A DNA stretch of 9,476 bases from an uncultured Prevotella sp. (GTDB lineage Bacteria; Bacteroidota; Bacteroidia; Bacteroidales; Bacteroidaceae): NCBI GenBank assembly GCA_945788545.1, contig CALZMK010000034.1, positions 1 to 9,476 of the forward strand, written 5' to 3'. Below, in pieces: positions 1 through 6,545 of this stretch. Below the pieces are notes generated by a model. The model was given only the letters and a program-made list of their open reading frames with translations. It was not told where the DNA came from and made no database searches. Position numbers and translations under genes: made by a program. The number at the start of each line of letters is the position of its first letter. Position 1 is the first letter of the stretch.

Positions 1-2795
1 CCCCGGGCATGAAGATTGTGATCAAGGAGGACGTGAAGAACCTCCAGGAAGTGGTTGTGACGGGCTATCAAGTTCAGCGCAAGGCCGACCTGACTGGTGC
101 CGTTGCTGTAATGGATATGAAGGGTCCGAAGAGTGAGAGCGACCCCAACATGCTCAACTCCATGCAGGGCAAACTCCCTGGTGTTGACATTGTGACAGAT
201 GCTGCTCCCGGTGGAGGCGGCTCTTCTATCCGTGTGCGTGGTATGAGTACGGTGAATGCCTGCAACCCCCTTTATGTTATCGACGGTGTGGCAACAACCG
301 AAAACCTCAACTCACTCAACCCTGCCGACATCGAGTCTATCCAGGTGCTCAAAGATGCCTCTTCGGCTTCTATCTATGGTAGCCGTGCCGCCAATGGTGT
401 GATTGTTATCACAACCAAGAGGGGCAAGGAAGGCAAGATGTCGATCAACCTCAGCTATAATGCAGCATTGCAGACAGTGGCAAAGACCTTCAAGACCCTT
501 TCTGCCGAGCAGTGGGGACAGGCCTACTGGCAGGCATGTGCCAACGATGGTATCGCTCCTACAGCAGCCGCTTCTCTCTATGGAACAGGAGCAATACCTC
601 AGCTCGTTTCATCTATTAATGGTGTAAACACAGCCAATACCAACTGGCAGGATGAGGTTTATAGTGCAGCATGGACACAGAACCTCTCGGCAAGCATCTC
701 CAATGCGTCTGAGAAGGGAAGCTATCTCTTCTCTGCCAACTACATCAACCAGAACGGTTTGATGGATAACACATTCTACAAGAGATTTACAGGACGTGTA
801 AACTCTACATACAACTTCAGTAAATATGTACGCGTGGGTGAGAATCTTATGGTAGCACGTTGGAACAACCGTGGTGCCGACACTAATGGTGACCGTGGTA
901 TTCCCTATTCTGCCATGCGTCAGCATCCAGCCATCCCAGTCTATTCTGCAGACGGTGTTTTTGCCGATCCTTCAGCACTTCTCGGTTCTGATATTGACAA
1001 CCCCGTGCAGACTCTCTACAACATGCGCGACAACACCAATGCCTCTTGGCGTATCTTTGGTAATGCCTATATCGAGATTATGCCTATCAAGGGTCTTACC
1101 TTGAAGAGCAATGTGGGTATTGAGCATGTACAGTATCTGAACAAGACTCTCGGAAGAAACGTACGTCCTACCGACGAGTCACTCAACCGCTCTGTATCGA
1201 GAGCATACGGTGAGGGTGACACCTATACATGGACAAACACCGCCAACTACCTCTTCGACCTTGGCAAAGATCACCACTTCACAGTTCTTGCCGGTACTGA
1301 GGCTACGAAATACAACTTCGAGGACATTTCGGCCATGCGCAAGGACTATGCCTTCGAGGATTCCGACTATATGCAAATCGGTTCCGGTTCGGGCACACAG
1401 ACCAACGGTGGCGGTAAGCAGGAGTGGGCTCTCTTCTCTCTCTTCGGTAAGATTGACTACAACTTCGCCGACCGTTATCTCTTCTCGGCAACACTCCGTC
1501 GCGACCAAACCTCACGTCTTTCCAAGGACAACAATTCTGGTATCTTCCCTGCATTCTCAGGCGCATGGCGCGTGAGCGAGGAGAAGTTCTGGAAGAAGAA
1601 CAACATCATTGACAATGTGAAACTGCGCTTGGCTTGGGGACAGAACGGTAACTCTGCCATCGCCAACAACTATGCAGCATTCTCTACCTATACATACGAC
1701 GTAGGTAACGGTGCTTACGACCTCAATGGTACAGGAACAGGAACAGTGAGCGGTATCAAGGTGCTGACAACCGGTAACCCCGACTTGAAATGGGAGACTA
1801 CCACCCAGACAAACTTCGGTATCGATGCCTTTCTTTTCGACAATCATGTTAGTCTGTCGTTCGATTACTACTGGAAGAACACCAAGGATATGATTACCAT
1901 TCCTCCCGTACTCTCTGTAGCGGGTGAGAATGCAGCAAAATACATGAATACCGGTGAGATGAAGAACCATGGTCTCGAACTCAATATCGGTTATCACTCT
2001 CCAAAGTACGGAGATTTCTCATGGGACGGCAACTTCAACTTCTCCATGTATCGCAACGAACTCGTGAAGCTCAACGACGAGGTTAGTGTCATCGGTGGCG
2101 ACTTCCGTCTTATCGAGGGACAGCCAATGGGTGTTTACTACGGGTATGTATGCGACGGTATCTTCCAGAATGATGACCAGGTTTTCAACCATGCCATCCA
2201 GCCGGGTAAGGGCGTCGGCCGTCTGATTTTCCGTGATATCGACGGTAATGGTGAGGTGAACGAGAACGACCGCTGCATCATCGGCAATCCTAATCCCGAC
2301 TTCGCCATGGGTCTTACCCTCAGTGCAAGCTACAAGAACTGGTCGTTCTCTACATTCTTCTCCGGAGAGTTTGGTTTCGACATCTACAACGGAACACGCA
2401 AGCAGTTGGAGTTCATGACCTACGACAACACATATACCAACCGTGGCGAGGGTGTGCTCAGTGCCTGGACTCCAGAGAACAAGGGTGCAAGCATTCCTGC
2501 ACTCACCACTATCGACGACAACAACGAGATACGTATGTCAACCTATTTTGTTGAGGATGGTTCTTACCTGAAGTGCAAGTATATCAAGCTTGCCTACAAC
2601 TTCGACCAGAAGTGGATGAAGACCATCGGTCTCTCAGCCCTCAGCATCTACGGTCAGGTGGAGAACGTGTTCACCATTACCGACTACTCTGGTCTTGACC
2701 CCGAAGTGCCACTTGGCGGTTATGGCGCACGCATCGACAACGGTCCATATCCACGTGCCCGCACCTTCTCTATGGGTCTCAATGTTCAGTTCTAA
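1..2795 (+). CDS. susC: SusC-family TonB-dependent outer membrane transporter, 5'-truncated by window edge
   Basis: Outer-membrane beta-barrel that imports oligosaccharides using TonB energy, paired with the SusD lipoprotein encoded next. The frame is open to the window edge (codons for Pro-Gly precede Met at base 9), so that Met is internal. The signal peptide and the carboxypeptidase-regulatory-like domain usual in this family must lie upstream. Numbering from that Met, a TonB-box-like EVVVTGY is at 14-20. The plug domain follows with RVRGMS at 75-80, LYVIDGV at 88-94 and the conserved block 107-139 ending in TTKRG. The rest is barrel, with a family-typical Asp-rich loop (DIDGNGEVNEND, 743-754) and a terminal Phe as is usual for barrel proteins. 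The 928 visible residues fit a family of about 1,000. SusD starts 18 bases downstream, so the two are co-transcribed. Assignment to the SusC family is secure; the fructan substrate is inferred from the GH32 gene downstream. Confidence 0.96.
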   Translation, partial: PGMKIVIKEDVKNLQEVVVTGYQVQRKADLTGAVAVMDMKGPKSESDPNMLNSMQGKLPGVDIVTDAAPGGGGSSIRVRGMSTVNACNPLYVIDGVATTENLNSLNPADIESIQVLKDASSASIYGSRAANGVIVITTKRGKEGKMSINLSYNAALQTVAKTFKTLSAEQWGQAYWQACANDGIAPTAAASLYGTGAIPQLVSSINGVNTANTNWQDEVYSAAWTQNLSASISNASEKGSYLFSANYINQNGLMDNTFYKRFTGRVNSTYNFSKYVRVGENLMVARWNNRGADTNGDRGIPYSAMRQHPAIPVYSADGVFADPSALLGSDIDNPVQTLYNMRDNTNASWRIFGNAYIEIMPIKGLTLKSNVGIEHVQYLNKTLGRNVRPTDESLNRSVSRAYGEGDTYTWTNTANYLFDLGKDHHFTVLAGTEATKYNFEDISAMRKDYAFEDSDYMQIGSGSGTQTNGGGKQEWALFSLFGKIDYNFADRYLFSATLRRDQTSRLSKDNNSGIFPAFSGAWRVSEEKFWKKNNIIDNVKLRLAWGQNGNSAIANNYAAFSTYTYDVGNGAYDLNGTGTGTVSGIKVLTTGNPDLKWETTTQTNFGIDAFLFDNHVSLSFDYYWKNTKDMITIPPVLSVAGENAAKYMNTGEMKNHGLELNIGYHSPKYGDFSWDGNFNFSMYRNELVKLNDEVSVIGGDFRLIEGQPMGVYYGYVCDGIFQNDDQVFNHAIQPGKGVGRLIFRDIDGNGEVNENDRCIIGNPNPDFAMGLTLSASYKNWSFSTFFSGEFGFDIYNGTRKQLEFMTYDNTYTNRGEGVLSAWTPENKGASIPALTTIDDNNEIRMSTYFVEDGSYLKCKYIKLAYNFDQKWMKTIGLSALSIYGQVENVFTITDYSGLDPEVPLGGYGARIDNGPYPRARTFSMGLNVQF

Positions 2796-2813
2796 TACAT
2801 TAATAATATAATA

Positions 2814-4511
2814 ATGACAACAATGAAAAAACTATATAATATAATGATGGTTGCAGCAATGGGCTTTGCGGCAGCATCATGTTCAGACATGCTCGACACT
2901 GTTCCCCAGGGACAGTTTACAGAAGAGCAGCTCGACGACAAGTCGGTAGATGGCCTTGTAGCTTCGGCCTACGCAGGTCTTGAGGCACACTTCTTCGGCA
3001 ACAACGAGGCTTTCGCCGGTCCTACCACCAACTGGATTTTCGACGTGCGCAGCGACGATGCCTATAAAGGCGGTGGCGGTACTAGTATGGAGGAGAACAT
3101 TCACCTGCTTGAGGTGAGCGAAATAAACTCCGACAACGTTAGTTGTCTTAACAAATGGCAGAACAACTTCTATGCCATCTCACGTGTTCACAATGCGATG
3201 AGGGCAGTGCAGAATGCAAGTGGAGTGAGCAATGCCGAACAGATTCTCGGTGAGTTGAAGACATTGCGTGCATGGTATTATTTCGACCTCATCCGTATCT
3301 TCAAGCGTATTCCTTATATCACAGAGAATGATGATCCCAATACCAAGACCAACGATGAGTTCTCCCGTGAGGAAATCTTCTCGTTCATCAAGCAAGACCT
3401 TGAGGATGCCATCACAGTGCTTCCTGCTCAGAAAGCCAGCACTGGCCGTATCACCAAGACTACTGCACAGGCCATTCTCGCCAAGGTGTGCGCGTTCACT
3501 TCCGACTGGGAAGGCGTGAAGGCAAATGCAGGAGCAGTGATATCAAGTAAGCAGTACTCTCTGTACAACAACTTTGGCGACATGTCAAAGATTGCATACA
3601 ACAATGGTTCTGAGTCTATCTTCGCTCTCCAGACATCAACGGCATCTGACAATGCACATATCAACTGGTCGAACCTGCTCAACTGTACATACAGCGACGG
3701 TAACCTGTATGGTCGGGGCGACGACTTCTTCTATGGTTCACAGAACCTCGTAAACGCATTCCGTACCGACACACGCACTGGTTTGCCACTGCTCGACGGA
3801 TCATTCAATGACGTAAACGTAACAGAGAACTACGATGGTTCTATCGACCCACGTCTCGACTTCACCGTAGGTCGTATCGGCTATCCTTGGCGTGGACATA
3901 CTTATACTCAGGGATGGTGTCGTGCATACGATGTATATGGCGAATACAGCAACAAGAAGGCTTGGGAGGCTCCCGAGAATGCTCTTGCAGGTTTCCCATG
4001 GGGATGCAGCTCGCTCAACTTCATCTTCATCCGTTATGCCGACATTCTGCTGTTGCAGGCTGAGGCTCTCATCGAGACAGCAGCAGGCACCAATGCCGCC
4101 ACAGATGCTAACCTCGTAGAGGCTCGCAAGCTCATCAACCAAGTGCGTGAGCGTGCCGCCAACAGTATCGACGGAAGCTATTCTCCACAGGATCTCGACC
4201 CATCGAAGGCAGACTATTATGTAGGTCTTTATCCGGAAGACCACGACGGCAACCTCATGTGGACAAAAGACTATGCTCGCCGTGCCGTGCGCATGGAGCG
4301 TCGCTTGGAGCTCGCCCTTGAGGGCAACCGCTGGTTCGACCTTGTTCGCTGGGGTGAGGACTACCTTGTCAACACTATGAACAAGTATATGAACGAGGAG
4401 GCCAAGCTCCGCCAGTATTATGAGGGTCGCAGCGTGACTGCCAACGAGATTTATCTGCCTGTACCTCTCGCAGAAATCGACAATTCAAACGGTCTTTATA
4501 AGCAGTATTAA
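2814..4511 (+). CDS. susD: SusD/RagB-family surface glycan-binding lipoprotein
   Basis: Alpha-helical lipoprotein that caps the SusC barrel at the cell surface and captures glycan for import. The N-terminus has a Lys-Lys start, a hydrophobic stretch and a lipobox AASC with Cys23. Cys-Ser-Asp follows, which suits the acidic surface-export signal of Bacteroidetes lipoproteins. Family landmarks are clear: a helical segment with TLRAWYYFDLIRIF, then IRYADILLLQAEALIE, then RMERRLELALEGNRWFDLVRWG in pieces, and near the C-terminus EIYLPVPLAEIDNSNGLYKQ. The length of 565 residues is normal. Two starts are possible, ATG at 2814 or ATG at 2823 (MKKLYN). The second gives a more typical signal peptide, and neither has a good Shine-Dalgarno. 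The gene sits between susC (18-base gap) and the DUF4960-type lipoprotein gene (19-base gap). The family is certain; which glycan it binds cannot be read from the sequence. Confidence 0.97.
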   Translation: MTTMKKLYNIMMVAAMGFAAASCSDMLDTVPQGQFTEEQLDDKSVDGLVASAYAGLEAHFFGNNEAFAGPTTNWIFDVRSDDAYKGGGGTSMEENIHLLEVSEINSDNVSCLNKWQNNFYAISRVHNAMRAVQNASGVSNAEQILGELKTLRAWYYFDLIRIFKRIPYITENDDPNTKTNDEFSREEIFSFIKQDLEDAITVLPAQKASTGRITKTTAQAILAKVCAFTSDWEGVKANAGAVISSKQYSLYNNFGDMSKIAYNNGSESIFALQTSTASDNAHINWSNLLNCTYSDGNLYGRGDDFFYGSQNLVNAFRTDTRTGLPLLDGSFNDVNVTENYDGSIDPRLDFTVGRIGYPWRGHTYTQGWCRAYDVYGEYSNKKAWEAPENALAGFPWGCSSLNFIFIRYADILLLQAEALIETAAGTNAATDANLVEARKLINQVRERAANSIDGSYSPQDLDPSKADYYVGLYPEDHDGNLMWTKDYARRAVRMERRLELALEGNRWFDLVRWGEDYLVNTMNKYMNEEAKLRQYYEGRSVTANEIYLPVPLAEIDNSNGLYKQY

Positions 4512-4530
4512 TTAAGGTAAAAGAACAATT

Positions 4531-6519
4531 ATGAAAAAATTAAATATATTCCTCTGTGCAGCGATGGCATTCTTTGCCTCCTGCTCAGATGTTGACCTTG
4601 CATCGGTCAACTATTCGGAGGCCATCAGCAATCTCAAGGCTTACTATCAGGACGGAAAGCGTGATGTTACTCTCAGCTGGATCAACCCGACAATGGAGGG
4701 ACAGTCAGGTATCCAGATTATCCAGGACGATAAGGATATCACCAATATCGACGAGGTTATCAACAGCTATTATATTCAGAAGGCTCCTACCAATGTAGAT
4801 GTTGCTTATACCGTAAAGGCACGTTACAGCGATGGCCGCGTATCTGAAGGACAGACAGTCAGGTTCCATATCGCTTACGAGGCCAAGAAGGGCGGTGATA
4901 TGATTGCCATGCTTGTTGCCGATGACTATACAGCTTCTGATGACGAAAAGGATGCTGTGGCTTGGTTCAAGGCAAACTATGTTGATAAGGGCAAGGGTAC
5001 ACTGCTCACTGCTTCACAGGTGAACGACCTCGACATAGAGAAACATGCTGCCTGCTGGGTGATGTGCGACCGCATCGGACTGGAAAAAGGATGGACAAAT
5101 CTCCCTGGTAAACTGGCTTCCACCGAGACAGTGAACGCACTGAAGGCATTCTGCGCTGACGGCGGTAACCTTCTTCTCACCAACCATGCTACTCAGCTTA
5201 CGGCTGCAGTGGGACGCATTGACGAGGCTTATGCTCCAGGTATATTTGGTAGCGGAGAGGGTGGTAATAACCCTGATGTATGGGGTGTGCAGCCTATCAT
5301 CGGCAATGCCGAGGGTCAAATCTACGACCACTCTCACCATGACATCTACCGTGGCATGAATTTCACCGCAGGTCTTTATGAGCGTTCTATCTATACCTTC
5401 GAGGGTGCAGGTATCAAAGGTGACCACAACTGTATGTGGGATCTCAACGCTTACGGACTTGCAGCTAATCCCAATGTCGTAAAGGCATGGGAGGATATGA
5501 CGAACTCTACCGTGCTTGGAACATGGAATCATGTCGTTGACTACTGCTGTGCAGGTATCATCGACTTCACCCCGACAACAGAATTCCCCGGCCGCGTGCT
5601 TGCCGTAGGTCTTGCATCCTATGAGTGGAATATCGGTGGCGATAACCAGTATAAAGATCAGTTGGAGATGTTCACCAGCAACTGTCTGAAGTATGTCTCC
5701 ACTCCTGCCGAGAAGAAGGTGGCCATGCTTGTTGCCGACGACTATACCGCTTCTGACGATGAGAAGGACGCTGTAGAATGGTTCAAGGCAAACTATGTCA
5801 ACAAGGGTACGGGAGTGTTGCTTACCGCTTCACAGGTTAACGACCTCGACTTCGAGAAGAACACTATGTGCTGGGTTATGTGCGACCGCATCGGACTGGC
5901 TCACGGATGGGCTAACCTCCCTGGCGGACTGGCATCAAACGAGACTGTGAATGCACTTAAGGCTTTCGCCGCTGACGGCGGCAATCTCCTTCTCACCAAC
6001 CACGCCACCCAGCTTACAGTTGCCGTAGGCCGCATTGTCGACGCTTACGCTCCTGGTATCTTCGGAAACGGAGAGGGTGGTAATAACCCGGACGTATGGG
6101 GTGTGCAGCCAAAGATTGGTAATGCGGAAGGTCAGATCTACGACCACACCAACCACTCTATCTATTGGGGAATGACCTCGCTGTCAGGAGTGTATGAGCG
6201 TCCTATCTATACCTTCGAGGGTGCTGGAGTGAAGGGCGACCACAACTGCATGTGGGACCTCAACGCCTACGGACTTGCACCTAATCCTAACGTCGTGAAG
6301 GCATGGGAGGATATGACTAACTCTACTGTGCTCGGAACATGGAACCACGTGGTTGACTACTGCTGTGCAGGTATCATCGACTTCGCTCCTACAACTGAAT
6401 ACCCTGCTCGCATCCTTGCCGTTGGTCTTGCATCCTATGAATGGAACATTGGTGGCGAGAACCAGTATAAGGATCAATTGGAGATGTTTACAGGCAACTG
6501 TATCTCTTACTTGAAATAA
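4531..6519 (+). CDS. Surface lipoprotein with FN3-like domain and two tandem DUF4960-type domains (SusE-position glycan-binding protein)
   Basis: Probable surface glycan-binding lipoprotein in the position of SusE, directly after susD. A signal peptide ends in the lipobox FASC (Cys18) followed by Ser-Asp, as in SusD. Residues about 24-115 look like an FN3/Ig-type domain (VTLSW, then AYTVKARYSDGRVSEG). Two copies of a 266-residue domain follow, 125-390 and 397-662, joined by TPAEKK. They align without gaps at about 84% identity by hand count. I assign the domain to the DUF4960 type from its position and sequence style. The levan-binding SusE-like protein of the B. thetaiotaomicron fructan locus (BT1761) is, as I recall, of this type. 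Each copy has a TVNALKAF-xADGGNLLLTNH stretch suggestive of a Rossmann-like, glutamine-amidotransferase-type fold, which is only an inference. The start at 4531 is the one that gives a proper signal peptide; a weak AAGG lies 13 bases upstream. Function as a fructan binder is inferred from context. Confidence 0.85.
   Translation: MKKLNIFLCAAMAFFASCSDVDLASVNYSEAISNLKAYYQDGKRDVTLSWINPTMEGQSGIQIIQDDKDITNIDEVINSYYIQKAPTNVDVAYTVKARYSDGRVSEGQTVRFHIAYEAKKGGDMIAMLVADDYTASDDEKDAVAWFKANYVDKGKGTLLTASQVNDLDIEKHAACWVMCDRIGLEKGWTNLPGKLASTETVNALKAFCADGGNLLLTNHATQLTAAVGRIDEAYAPGIFGSGEGGNNPDVWGVQPIIGNAEGQIYDHSHHDIYRGMNFTAGLYERSIYTFEGAGIKGDHNCMWDLNAYGLAANPNVVKAWEDMTNSTVLGTWNHVVDYCCAGIIDFTPTTEFPGRVLAVGLASYEWNIGGDNQYKDQLEMFTSNCLKYVSTPAEKKVAMLVADDYTASDDEKDAVEWFKANYVNKGTGVLLTASQVNDLDFEKNTMCWVMCDRIGLAHGWANLPGGLASNETVNALKAFAADGGNLLLTNHATQLTVAVGRIVDAYAPGIFGNGEGGNNPDVWGVQPKIGNAEGQIYDHTNHSIYWGMTSLSGVYERPIYTFEGAGVKGDHNCMWDLNAYGLAPNPNVVKAWEDMTNSTVLGTWNHVVDYCCAGIIDFAPTTEYPARILAVGLASYEWNIGGENQYKDQLEMFTGNCISYLK
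4903..5700 (+). repeat. Tandem domain repeat, copy 1 (DUF4960-type)
   Basis: First of two in-frame 798-base units coding for residues 125-390 of the lipoprotein. It starts at IAMLVADDYTAS and ends at NCLKYVS. It aligns gap-free with the second unit at an offset of exactly 816 bases. The two units share many identical protein blocks, including ADDYTASDDEKDAV, LLTASQVNDLD, NPDVWGVQP, GDHNCMWDLNAYGL and VLGTWNHVVDYCCAGIIDF. Confidence 0.95.
5719..6516 (+). repeat. Tandem domain repeat, copy 2 (DUF4960-type)
   Basis: Second 798-base unit, residues 397-662, ending exactly at the last codon of the gene. About 42 of 266 residues differ from copy 1. Many third codon positions also differ where the residue is unchanged (for example gat/gac, aca/acc, gaa/gag). 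The copies are therefore not a recent or slippage duplication, and protein sequence has been conserved in both. Confidence 0.95.
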
Positions 6520-6545
6520 CTTGTCCATTGGAAAGATAAAAATAT

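Noticed and set aside
1..11. Met at base 9 as the true start of susC, with a CCCGGG palindrome at the very edge suggesting a junction
   Set aside because: The frame is open to the edge and the protein would begin just before the TonB box, without signal peptide or N-terminal domain. The gene is simply cut by the window, and the six-base palindrome alone proves nothing.
1731..1746. Short tandem repeat (acagga twice, then acag) in susC, giving Thr-Gly-Thr-Gly-Thr
   Set aside because: It is in frame and very short, and it falls in a barrel loop. It is ordinary low-complexity loop sequence, too short to suggest phase variation.
2235..2270. EF-hand or dockerin-like loop DIDGNGEVNEND in susC
   Set aside because: This Asp/Asn/Gly-rich loop before IGNPNPDF is a routine feature of SusC proteins, so it does not indicate a dockerin.
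2796..2813. Promoter or terminator in the A/T-rich gap between susC and susD
   Set aside because: Only 18 bases long, with no hairpin and no TAnnTTTG-type Bacteroidetes promoter motif. The other gaps (4512-4530, 6520-6545) likewise hold nothing beyond weak ribosome-binding sequence.
5014..6528. Minus-strand open frames (5014-5532, 5935-6156, 6184-6528) with similar sequences to each other
   Set aside because: Their similarity is only the mirror of the tandem DUF4960-type repeats on the plus strand.
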